A DNA stretch of 64,000 bases from Pseudopedobacter sp035496935 (GTDB lineage: Bacteria; Bacteroidota; Bacteroidia; Sphingobacteriales; Sphingobacteriaceae): the NCBI GenBank assembly GCA_035496935.1, contig DATJED010000018.1, positions 209,048-273,047 on the forward strand. Direction: 5' to 3'. The position numbers and the translations under genes were made by a program. Under the pieces are notes generated by a model that saw only the letters and a list, made by a program, of their open reading frames with translations, ran no database searches and was not told the origin of the DNA. Within the stretch, counting starts at the first letter, position 1. The number at the start of each line of letters is the position of its first letter. Positions 8,668-16,649 of the stretch are shown piece by piece.

Positions 8668-9756
8668 TTAGTTTAAAACTTCTTGATAAAACTGCACATA
8701 ATTTTTGGCAGTCTCCTCAATTTTATAAGGTTGCAACGCTGGTTCCCTCAGTTGTAAAACTTCCTCTTTACTGTAATTCTGCGCTAAACATTCATTTATT
8801 TTTGTGATAAAAGATGCCGAGCTAAAACCTTCGGCAATATAACAAGCTGGCATATTGTCGCCGATTTCGTGGTGAGGTAAAATGTCTGATAAAACACAAG
8901 GAGTTCCCACAAAAAATGCCTCTAATAAAGTAATTGGCAAACCTTCGTAATGCGAAGTGTTTAAAAAACAATGGCAGGCTTGCATTAAAGCGTAAATTTC
9001 TTGCGGAACTTTAATACCCAAATAATGAATATTGTTGACGGTTTTAAACAGTGCCAAATCCTGCTCTGCGGTTTCTTCTTTGATACCGCAAATAAGGAAA
9101 GAAACATTTTTACCCTGATAATATTTTGCGATTTCAACCGCCAGTGGATAATTTTTTTGGTGCGATAATTTACCTACCATTAAGACTAGTTTGTGGTCGG
9201 TATCGATATTAAAATGCTTAAATATTTTGCTGATATTGGTTGTAGTAACCGGCTTTTTAATACCGTTGCTGATGACTACCTTTTTGCAATCCCGCTTAAC
9301 GCTGGTTGCTAGAGAAGCTTTTGAACAATAAATAGACGGTGTGTGTAAATTGGTTTTTAAAGTCTGGTAATTCCAAACTTCGGGGGCGTTGTGAATGGTA
9401 GCGATTAATAGATATTTCTGCCGGAACAGTTTTAAATACAGCGCAACAATCAGATGCGTAAACTGTAAATGCGAGTTTAAAACATCGGGCTTTAACTTTT
9501 TTAAAAAGTTATGGAGTTTGAAAAAGCTTTTAAAAACAGAAAAGTTTTTGCCGGGTTTTCTGTCCAAAGAATAAGTTGGGATTTGGTTTTCTTTTAACTG
9601 ATTGGTCAAAAAGTTTTCGAAAGTAGAATGGTTAAAAGCATCAATCAGAATAATAGAAACATCGTGACCTAAATTTTTTTGTTCAATAGCCAAAAGTACC
9701 ACAAAGGTTTGCGCTCCGCCGGCGTATAAATTGGCAATGATGTGGCAAATTTTCAT
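8668..9756 (-). CDS. Glycosyltransferase, GT4-like
   Basis: A 362-residue GT-B fold glycosyltransferase. The start MKICHIIANLYAGGAQTFV carries the acceptor-side glycine loop. The donor half contains VLMVGKLSHQKNYPLAVEIA and HYEGLPITLLEAFFVGTPCVLS, the E-x7-E signature of GT4 enzymes that retain anomeric configuration. No signal peptide or membrane helix, so it should act in the cytoplasm or at the inner membrane on polysaccharide or lipid-linked sugar. It is isolated from other polysaccharide genes, so neither donor nor acceptor can be named. It converges on dnaX with a one-base gap. Confidence 0.85.
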   Translation of the reverse strand: MKICHIIANLYAGGAQTFVVLLAIEQKNLGHDVSIILIDAFNHSTFENFLTNQLKENQIPTYSLDRKPGKNFSVFKSFFKLHNFLKKLKPDVLNSHLQFTHLIVALYLKLFRQKYLLIATIHNAPEVWNYQTLKTNLHTPSIYCSKASLATSVKRDCKKVVISNGIKKPVTTTNISKIFKHFNIDTDHKLVLMVGKLSHQKNYPLAVEIAKYYQGKNVSFLICGIKEETAEQDLALFKTVNNIHYLGIKVPQEIYALMQACHCFLNTSHYEGLPITLLEAFFVGTPCVLSDILPHHEIGDNMPACYIAEGFSSASFITKINECLAQNYSKEEVLQLREPALQPYKIEETAKNYVQFYQEVLN

Positions 9757-9799
9757 CGGTTAAAAGTAGTTGAAAAATTTATTCAAATGAAAGATAAGT

Positions 9800-10726
9800 T
9801 TAACTCTCAAACTTTATCCACCCTTCCCCTTCATAACCAAAAGCGAAATATTTTGGCGTAATCATTTCTGCAAGCATCTCGATGGTGTCTACAATTCTTG
9901 GTCCGCTACGGTTAAAGTACGCGTTGCCATCAGCAATGTAAACACGGTTATTTTTTACGGCTTCCAAATCTCGCCAGCCGGGTTGGTTCAGCAATAAATC
10001 TATTTCCTGTAAAGTTCTGTTGATGGTGAAACCGCAGTTAGCAATTACAATTATGTCGGGATTTATATCGTAAATCTGTTGCCAGTCCACAAAAGGCGAA
10101 TGCTTTCCGTTTGTTGCTAAAACCGGCGTTCCACCTGCAATTTCTACTAATTCCGGAATCCAATTCCCGGCAATCATCAAAGGCGAAAGCCATTCGATAA
10201 CCGCAACTTTAGGTTTCTCCGGGAAAAATTTAAGCTTATGCTTCACCAAATCAATGCGTTCTTGCAAATCCTCAATCAATTGATTGCCTCGTTCTTCAAC
10301 ATCTAAAATTAAAGCCAGCTCTTTAATCTCCCTTAAAATATCGTTCAAAGTATTTGGCGAAAGAGAAACCAGTTGTGTGTTTTTCGTCAATAAATCGCTT
10401 AAAGCATCTTCCACATCTTTTTCAGAAACTGCACAAACTTCGCATTGATTTTGGGTAATCACTACATCAGGCTTCAACGACTGAATCAGCGCTTTATCGA
10501 TTTTATAAATGGACAAAGCATCGGTTAAAATTTCTTTCACCTGCGCATCAATTTCGGCACTATTAGCGCCCGAAATAAATTTAGCTTCTGAACAAACCGG
10601 TAAAGATTTAACGCTTTCTGGAAAATCGCACTCATGTGAACGACCTACTAACTGACCTTCTAAACCTAAAGCGCAGATAATTTCGGAAGCGGCCGGCAAT
10701 AAGGAAATAATTCTTTTCTGATGCAT
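9800..10726 (-). CDS. BtuF/FepB-like cobalamin or siderophore-binding protein, no signal peptide
   Basis: A 308-residue periplasmic-binding-protein fold (PF01497 type). MHQKRIISLLPAASEIICALG begins directly with the first strand of the fold, followed by GRSHECDFP, long inter-lobe helix residues and NPDIIVIANCGF. No secretion signal is visible from the ATG at 10726. An upstream start would add residues overlapping the promoter and the divergent gene, and they do not form a good signal peptide. Family members bind cobalamin or ferric chelates for ABC import, and some cytoplasmic homologues exist. No permease or ATPase is adjacent. Role: corrinoid or iron-chelate binding is inferred only. Confidence 0.75.
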   Translation of the reverse strand: MHQKRIISLLPAASEIICALGLEGQLVGRSHECDFPESVKSLPVCSEAKFISGANSAEIDAQVKEILTDALSIYKIDKALIQSLKPDVVITQNQCEVCAVSEKDVEDALSDLLTKNTQLVSLSPNTLNDILREIKELALILDVEERGNQLIEDLQERIDLVKHKLKFFPEKPKVAVIEWLSPLMIAGNWIPELVEIAGGTPVLATNGKHSPFVDWQQIYDINPDIIVIANCGFTINRTLQEIDLLLNQPGWRDLEAVKNNRVYIADGNAYFNRSGPRIVDTIEMLAEMITPKYFAFGYEGEGWIKFES

Positions 10727-10740
10727 TTTAAGTATTTTGC

Positions 10741-10748
10741 CAAAGATA
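10741..10748 (-). promoter_or_regulatory. -7 box (TATCTTTG) of the BtuF-like gene
   Basis: TATCTTTG on the minus strand fits TAnnTTTG exactly and lies 14 bases before the ATG at 10726. No convincing -33 element is seen. It sits in the 39-bp gap between divergent starts and close to the SBP gene start. Confidence 0.4.
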
Positions 10749-10765
10749 AAAATTTGAAAGTTGCT

Positions 10766-12412
10766 ATGCGATTTAATGACGATAATCATGTATTTAGGAT
10801 AATTTTAGTGCTGTTTTCGGTGGGATTATTTGCGTGTACCGCTCGGGACCAATCTGCCGGAAAAAAGGTTTTTCGTCTCAACTTAGATCAAGGTTTAACT
10901 TCCTTGGACCCGGCTTTTGCCCGAAACCAAAATGTGCTGTGGATGACGAATCAGATTTTTAACGGCTTAGTGCAGATAGATGACAGCTTAAATATAAAGC
11001 CGTGTGTGGCTAAAAGTTGGGAAATATCCGATGATGGCAAAACCTATACATTCCATCTGCGGAATGATGTTTATTTTCATGACGATGATTTGTTCAAAAA
11101 CGGAAAGGGCAGGAGGGCAGTGGCATCCGATTTTAAATATTCTTTTTCGAGAATTATTGACCCAAAAATAGCGTCATCCGGTGCTTGGATTTTTAATGAT
11201 AAAGTGGATGGTAAAGAGGCTTTTTCCGCTCCCAATGATTCTACTTTTGTTATCCGTCTAAATAAAGCCTTTCCTCCTTTTCTGTCGATGCTTTCTGCGC
11301 AATATTGTTCGGTAGTGCCTCATGAAGTAGCAGATTTTTACGGAAAGGAATTTCGGACGCATCCCGTTGGCACAGGACCTTTCAAATTTAATTATTGGAA
11401 AGAAGGCGAAGTTTTGGTGTTGCTAAAAAACGAAAATTACTTTGAAAAAGACAGTACTGGAAATGTTTTGCCTTATTTGGATGCCGTGAAAGCTACTTTT
11501 ATCCCAGATAAACAGACTGCTTTTATGGAGTTTTTGAGGAAGCAGCTGGACTATTTCAATAGCATTGACGGAAGCTATCGCGATGATATTTTGACCAAAA
11601 GCGGTAAAATGACGGCTAAATATCAGGGGAAATTCCATTTGCGAAAAGGTCCGTATTTGAACACAGAATATCTGGGAATGTTGGTAGATAGCAATCTCGC
11701 CATCGTGAAAAGCTCACCTTTAAAATATAAAAAAGTGCGTCAGGCGATTAATTACGCCATTAATCGTGAGCGTTTGGTGAAATATTTAAGGAACAGTGTT
11801 GGTATTGCAGGAACTTCTGGCTTTGTGCCGGCCGGAATGCCCGGTTTTAGTGCCGAAGCGGTAAAAGGTTACAGTTACAATCCCGAAAAAGCGAGACAAT
11901 TATTAAAAGAAGCAGGTTTCCCTAATGGGAAAGGGATGTCGGAAATTAAGCTAAGGACAACCACCAATTATAAAGATTTGATTGAATTTATCCAGGGCGA
12001 ACTCAACAATGTGGGCATAAAAACAAAGATTGAAGTGAACCAAAGTGCATCGTTACGGGAGGTGATTGCTAAACGACAAGTCAATTTTTTTAGAGGAAGT
12101 TGGATTGCCGATTATGCCGATGCGGAGATTTATCTATCGATGTTTTATTCCAAGAATTATGTGCCAATCGGCCCGAATTATACGAGTTTTAACAACAAAG
12201 AATTTGACCGACTTTACGAACAAATGTATAAATATCGAGATGATAAGGAGCGTTTCAAGCTCTACCAAAAAATGGATCAGTTGGTGATGGATGAAGCGCC
12301 AATTGTGGTTTTATTTTACGATGAATCGGTTAATCTCTACCAGAATAATATTAGCGGTTTGAGTAATAATGCGCAGAATTTGTTGGTTTTGAAGAATGTG
12401 AGGAAGGATTAA
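10766..12412 (+). CDS. Oligopeptide-type ABC substrate-binding lipoprotein (family 5)
   Basis: A 548-residue SBP_bac_5 (DppA/OppA-like) protein that captures peptides or similar solutes outside the inner membrane. The chosen ATG at 10766 gives a lipoprotein signal ending LVLFSVGLFACTA, with the lipid-accepting Cys near residue 19. An earlier start at 10721 would overlap the divergent gene. Family landmarks are LTSLDPAFARNQNVLWMTNQIFNGL, VAKSWEISDDGKTYTFHLR and VGTGPFKFNYW, plus the C-terminal WIADYADAEIYLSMFYS. No permease or ATPase genes are next to it, as is common for orphan copies in Bacteroidota. Confidence 0.88.
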   Translation: MRFNDDNHVFRIILVLFSVGLFACTARDQSAGKKVFRLNLDQGLTSLDPAFARNQNVLWMTNQIFNGLVQIDDSLNIKPCVAKSWEISDDGKTYTFHLRNDVYFHDDDLFKNGKGRRAVASDFKYSFSRIIDPKIASSGAWIFNDKVDGKEAFSAPNDSTFVIRLNKAFPPFLSMLSAQYCSVVPHEVADFYGKEFRTHPVGTGPFKFNYWKEGEVLVLLKNENYFEKDSTGNVLPYLDAVKATFIPDKQTAFMEFLRKQLDYFNSIDGSYRDDILTKSGKMTAKYQGKFHLRKGPYLNTEYLGMLVDSNLAIVKSSPLKYKKVRQAINYAINRERLVKYLRNSVGIAGTSGFVPAGMPGFSAEAVKGYSYNPEKARQLLKEAGFPNGKGMSEIKLRTTTNYKDLIEFIQGELNNVGIKTKIEVNQSASLREVIAKRQVNFFRGSWIADYADAEIYLSMFYSKNYVPIGPNYTSFNNKEFDRLYEQMYKYRDDKERFKLYQKMDQLVMDEAPIVVLFYDESVNLYQNNISGLSNNAQNLLVLKNVRKD

Positions 12413-12737
12413 CTAGGCTTTTACGCTCCGGCTTACTTGCCCTCATGCCGGGCAGTGGCAGTTACTTTTTTCATTCCTTACTTATTTTATTTTTCGGCAT
12501 TCAAGAGTGCTTCGCAATTTTTTTCCGCAAAAAAAGTAACCAAAAACCCGAGAGGAGCGAACACATGAAAGCCTTTTAAAACAGTAAACAAATTGAATAA
12601 ACTCTCGCCTGCGCCTTTTGCTAGGGAAGGAACTGCTTTAACTTTTTTCATCTGTACCGCAAAAGCCAAGGGCGAAAAAAGGCGTTCATTCAGGCTTGTG
12701 CTTTTGCTAGTTGGGCGCTCTTGGGTTTTAAATTACA
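12413..12737. repeat. Intergenic repeat region with GTTACTTTTTT inverted arms
   Basis: The 325-bp gap between the convergent SBP and TonB receptor genes has no supported gene. It contains GTTACTTTTTT (12461-12471) facing AAAAAAGTAAC (12530-12540), a perfect 11-bp inverted repeat around a 58-bp centre. GC-rich words such as CCGAGAGGAGCG and AAGGCGTTCATTCAGGC lie beside it. Similar 'AGTAACCAAAAA' gaps are common in this phylum as I recall. The small plus-strand ORF at 12593 looks spurious. Confidence 0.5.
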
Positions 12738-14822
12738 TTAAATTCTCAAACTCAACCCTCCAGCAAAATTTCTTTTAGCTGAAGGATTAAAAAACCTTCC
12801 TCCAAAAGCGTTCAAATCATTTCCTAAACTGTAATTGCTGTTCAAAATATTGTTTGCGCCAAAGTTGAAAGTTAAATGGTAAGTTTTAACCTTGGTTTGC
12901 CAACCGAGCTTGGCATCTAATAAATAGTAACTTTTTGCAAATACGGTTTCTGCATCATTTAAAGAGGTTTTTCCGTTGTACTGATGCTGAATAAATAAGT
13001 TGATATTCTTCTGGAAGTTGAAGTTTAGGATATTGGTGAAACTAACTTTAGGAACTCCTGTCAGCAGATTTCCGCTGTAATCATCACTTCCAATTATATA
13101 ATCTCTGAATTTGAAATCGTTTAAAGTTACGGCGGTGCTAAAATCAATTTTTCTGAAAAAGCTGATATTATTTTTGAGCAAGTTGGCGTATAGTTCCAGT
13201 TCAATGCCTTTTTGGTTTGTGCCACCGGCGTTCACGTAAAAATCCTGGTCATTTGGTGCAACTCTGCGGACAATGGCGTTGTTCATTTTGTAATAGAAAG
13301 CAGAAACGTCCACATAAATACGCTCAAACGGAGTTCTTGTTCTTAATCCTAATTCATAGTTCCAGCCATTTTCGGCTTGCAAATTTGGGTTAATTGTGGC
13401 ATCCGAAGCTCTTATTTCATCTTTCGTCGGCGTAGAATAGCCCCTGCTTACAATGCCTCGTAAAACAACCGTTTTGTTTAATGAATAAGAAACCGCTAAT
13501 CTCGGCATCAACTCGGGATCCAGTTTTACTGTTCCAAAACCGGTGCTGTTCTGCGATTCGGGTAAGGCTTCAAAATCGTATTTTGCAAAGTTTAAACTAG
13601 TCGAAATTTCGGCACTTAATTTTTCGCCTAAATCCAATTTTAATCGGGTAAACAAAAATTGCGATTCGTTTTTAATTAAATCAGCTGTTTGTATGTCACC
13701 AACTTCGCCTTGGTTATTGTCGTAATTTCTAATTTCTGAATTGGTGTGCTGATATTCGTAGCCGAAGTTCCAATTATATCTCAACGATTGACTAACCTCT
13801 TTTTGATAGCTTACAAAAGTCCGAAGCGCTAAACTTACTTCTTTTCGTTTTTCGTAATTGGTGATGAAAGGATTTTCGAAATCCGTATCCATTCCGGATA
13901 AGGAAATGGTGTGTTGCCAGTTTTTATTGAGTTGCAACTGATGCGTTAATCCTCCAAAAAAAGTTTGATTGTAAATCCCTGTTTTTTGTTCTTCTGCACC
14001 GGGAGAAACGGTTGTCGGTCGGGCTTGACGTGGATTTTCCTGCAATTGTGCAGAGGTAAGTCCGCCCGGAGTTTCATAACCCAAATCGCTGTAAAAGCCA
14101 GAAAATTTAAGTTCTGCTTTTGGATGATATTGGAATTTCTGTTGTGTTTGGAAGTAAGCTCGTTTCATCAAACTTTGGTCGCGGTAACCATCGGCATATT
14201 GATAGGCCTGATGAAAACTGTACTGGTATTTCTCGTAGTTTTTTTGCAAATGAACGTTCTCTCCGAAAAATCCGTAGCCACCGGCGTTAACGCTTGCGCT
14301 GATTTCATCTTCTGTTCCCTGCGAATTTAACAGTACTACTCCGCCAGAATTTGCCCCAAACAAACTTCCATCTGGGCCTTTCAGTACTTCCATACTACTA
14401 ATTGCGGATTGGTCGATTAAATTTAAATAGGTATTTCCGCTGGCATCCGTTAATGGCAAACCATCAAAATAAACTTTCACATTCCGTACCCCAAATGGCG
14501 AGCGCAACAAACTCCCACGGATAGACAAACGATAACTCCCCGGAGAACGTTCCTCCATTTTTACGCCTGCAACGCTGTTTAAAACCGGCAACAAAGAAGT
14601 ACTTTGGTTTTGTTGGATTTGCGTTTTGTTGATTACCGTTACAGTTGAAGGGAGGTTGAAAAGTTTGCTTTCTGATAAATAAGCTTTTACGGTAACTTCC
14701 TGTAATATTTGGGTGCTGTCTTTTTTGGTTTGGGCTTTTGTTGGAGTGAATGAGAATAGTGGGATTACGAGTACAAAAATCGAAGTTATTTTAATTTTTT
14801 TCGGAAAAAGCGACTTAAGCAT
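12738..14822 (-). CDS. TonB-dependent outer-membrane receptor
   Basis: A 694-residue receptor starting at the ATG whose complement is 14820-14822, giving a clean signal peptide ending FTPTKAQ. It has no N-terminal regulatory domain. A TonB box-like ILQEVTVKAY leads into the plug (about 45-170) with VPVLNSVAGVKMEERSPGSY-type residues, LRGSL-like GSLLRSP, YFDGLPLTDASG and MEVLKGPDGSLFGANSGGV. The remainder is a beta-barrel ending FAGGLSLRI. It is closest in layout to siderophore or vitamin receptors. It stands alone on its strand. Proximity to the BtuF-like gene hints at corrinoid or iron chelate uptake, but the two are not in one operon. Confidence 0.88.
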   Translation of the reverse strand: MLKSLFPKKIKITSIFVLVIPLFSFTPTKAQTKKDSTQILQEVTVKAYLSESKLFNLPSTVTVINKTQIQQNQSTSLLPVLNSVAGVKMEERSPGSYRLSIRGSLLRSPFGVRNVKVYFDGLPLTDASGNTYLNLIDQSAISSMEVLKGPDGSLFGANSGGVVLLNSQGTEDEISASVNAGGYGFFGENVHLQKNYEKYQYSFHQAYQYADGYRDQSLMKRAYFQTQQKFQYHPKAELKFSGFYSDLGYETPGGLTSAQLQENPRQARPTTVSPGAEEQKTGIYNQTFFGGLTHQLQLNKNWQHTISLSGMDTDFENPFITNYEKRKEVSLALRTFVSYQKEVSQSLRYNWNFGYEYQHTNSEIRNYDNNQGEVGDIQTADLIKNESQFLFTRLKLDLGEKLSAEISTSLNFAKYDFEALPESQNSTGFGTVKLDPELMPRLAVSYSLNKTVVLRGIVSRGYSTPTKDEIRASDATINPNLQAENGWNYELGLRTRTPFERIYVDVSAFYYKMNNAIVRRVAPNDQDFYVNAGGTNQKGIELELYANLLKNNISFFRKIDFSTAVTLNDFKFRDYIIGSDDYSGNLLTGVPKVSFTNILNFNFQKNINLFIQHQYNGKTSLNDAETVFAKSYYLLDAKLGWQTKVKTYHLTFNFGANNILNSNYSLGNDLNAFGGRFFNPSAKRNFAGGLSLRI

Positions 14823-15188
14823 TTGATTTTTTACTTGATTTTCTGTGTAAAAATAGTTAATTGGTAATGGCAAGAAAGTTTAAATTTTTATAGTTTGAGC
14901 TAACTTCAATTGTTGATGCAAAACCTTGATGATTTCTATTTTCTGCTAAATATTTCGATTTCATTAAAAAGTAAATTTTGGTTTCTATCAGCCTGTTTTT
15001 TAAGCCCGATGTTTCGATGCCATCTTAGGCTGCAATAATAATTTTATACCTCATCAAGATATTTGTTATGGAATCTTTTTAAGCTTTGCTCCTTTTCAGA
15101 ATTTTCTAAAGAACCAGAATGCTCCCCTTTTAAGTGCACCAAAAGATGGTGTTAAAGTTTTTTATCATCGATTGTTTGTTATTTTTTA
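14823..15188. other. 366-bp AT-rich gap, no gene seen
   Basis: The gap lies upstream of the TonB receptor and downstream of the phosphorelay operon, both on the minus strand. No ORF, tRNA-like fold, strong terminator or exact TAnnTTTG box was recognised. In particular, no remnant of a histidine-kinase ATPase domain follows the REC-PAS-DHp gene. Confidence 0.5.
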
Positions 15189-16205
15189 TCACAATTTAGT
15201 AATACCCACTGTTTCCCTAACTATTTCTTTAACTACGTCATCCATTTCATTGCTAGAAACTCTCAGTTGTTCCAATAAAAAAGGCAAATCCTCACCGCCG
15301 CCACCTTGCGCATCAATTAAATTAATGATCCCTAAAATTCTTGAAAGTGGCGTACGGACAACATGGGATTGCGTCCATGCGATATTTTTAAGCCTATCGT
15401 TTTGGTCTTGGATGATGTTGATATGTTTTAAGGTTTCGGTGATGTCATTTGATAGTACGATAAGCGCATCACCATCACCCGATGGCCCGTCGATTTTGTT
15501 TATATGGATCTCGACTTTAATTTCTTGGCCGTTTTTTAAAACATGTGTGAAATGATTGTCCGAGATCTTTCCGGTTTCAAAAAGTAGTTTTTGTTTTACT
15601 GCTGTTGCTTCAATCTTTGGATGGAGTTCAAGGAACGATTTGGTGAGAAGCTCGCCCATTGAATATCTGTATTTTGACAATGCGGCAAAATTAGCGTTTA
15701 AAAACTTGAAAGAACTGGAGTCAATTAGCCACATGGGCTGAGGACTAAAGTTAAAAAGATTTTCATAGCTTACTTTCGCCTCTTCAAGCTGGGTAATAAA
15801 GTTGCGTCTGTTAAGTGTGTAGATGATGGTTTTCTGCAGTATTTCCGCGTTTATTTCGTCTTTCACCAAAAAATCATAAATCCCCATCTGAAGGCTACTT
15901 TTGGCCATGCTCAGGTCCGAATATCCGGTCAACACAATCACCGGGATATGTAATTTTAAGGATAATACGTTATAAATCAAATCTATACCTCGCATGTCGG
16001 GAAGATGCAGGTCTAATAATATTACAGAAATGTCATGGGAATCATTTTGCAGGTAATCAACTGAACTTGCATAGTCCGAGTATTGCTTAATACGTATCTT
16101 CTTAAATTTTTCAAGTAAATAGTCTTCAATTAACACGTAATCTCCCTGATTGTCTTCAATCACAAGAACGGCTAGTTTATCCGGAAAATTGTTTGCTTTC
16201 TCCAT
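15189..16205 (-). CDS. REC-PAS-DHp signalling protein lacking an ATPase domain
   Basis: A 338-residue protein with three parts. A receiver domain (about 10-130) has LVIEDNQGDY and ISVILLDLHLPD as the phosphorylatable Asp strand. A PAS domain (about 150-265) includes NFSPQPMWLIDSSSFKFLNAN. A C-terminal dimerisation/phosphotransfer-like segment has WTQSHVVRTPLSRILGIINL, with a His in kinase-like context. The protein ends about 55 residues later, so there is no HATPase domain. It could accept phosphate on Asp or His, or dimerise with the large kinase. It is the third gene of an operon, three bases after the response-regulator stop. Confidence 0.82.
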   Translation of the reverse strand: MEKANNFPDKLAVLVIEDNQGDYVLIEDYLLEKFKKIRIKQYSDYASSVDYLQNDSHDISVILLDLHLPDMRGIDLIYNVLSLKLHIPVIVLTGYSDLSMAKSSLQMGIYDFLVKDEINAEILQKTIIYTLNRRNFITQLEEAKVSYENLFNFSPQPMWLIDSSSFKFLNANFAALSKYRYSMGELLTKSFLELHPKIEATAVKQKLLFETGKISDNHFTHVLKNGQEIKVEIHINKIDGPSGDGDALIVLSNDITETLKHINIIQDQNDRLKNIAWTQSHVVRTPLSRILGIINLIDAQGGGGEDLPFLLEQLRVSSNEMDDVVKEIVRETVGITKL

Positions 16206-16208
16206 TTA

Positions 16209-16649
16209 TTAGTCCGTTAAAGTAGTTAGCTGTAACCAAAATTCCTCGATTTTTAAGATGGCGTGGATAAAGTCGTCCATAGCCAGCGGTTTTTTTACAT
16301 AGCTGTTGCAATATCTCGCATACGCTTGGTCGATATCTTTTTGGTTAGACGAGGTGGTTAATATAATTACAGGGATTTTTTTGAGCTCATCATCAGCTTT
16401 AATCTGTTGCAACACTTCGTGGCCGTTAAATATGGGGATATTGATATCTAATAAAATGATATCAGGTCTTTTAGCATCTTTATAAGCTTCTCTTTTAAAC
16501 AGGAAATCCAATGCTTCCATGCCGTTTTTTACTACATTTATTTCTGTAATTACCTTGCTTTCTTCAAAAGCTTCTAAGGTGAGCAAAATATCTCCTTCAT
16601 TGTCTTCTACCAAGAGGATGTGTGCGGGCTTCGGAGTTTTGGTTGTCAT
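16209..16649 (-). CDS. Single-domain response regulator
   Basis: A 146-residue receiver of the Rcp1/CheY-like type. It shows ILLVEDNEGDILLTLEAF, the acidic pocket and start of helix 1, and RPDIILLDINIPIFNG with the acceptor Asp. IPVIILTTSSNQKDI carries the Thr/Ser switch, and NSYVKKPLAMDDF the conserved Lys. There is no output domain, so it probably relays phosphate. Its ATG directly abuts the stop codon of the giant kinase gene, and the third gene begins three bases after its own stop, which makes cotranslation and partnership likely. Confidence 0.9.
   Translation of the reverse strand: MTTKTPKPAHILLVEDNEGDILLTLEAFEESKVITEINVVKNGMEALDFLFKREAYKDAKRPDIILLDINIPIFNGHEVLQQIKADDELKKIPVIILTTSSNQKDIDQAYARYCNSYVKKPLAMDDFIHAILKIEEFWLQLTTLTD

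Noticed and set aside
12593..12778. Short plus-strand ORF between convergent genes
   Set aside because: It lies in intergenic repeat DNA and runs into the end of the TonB receptor gene.
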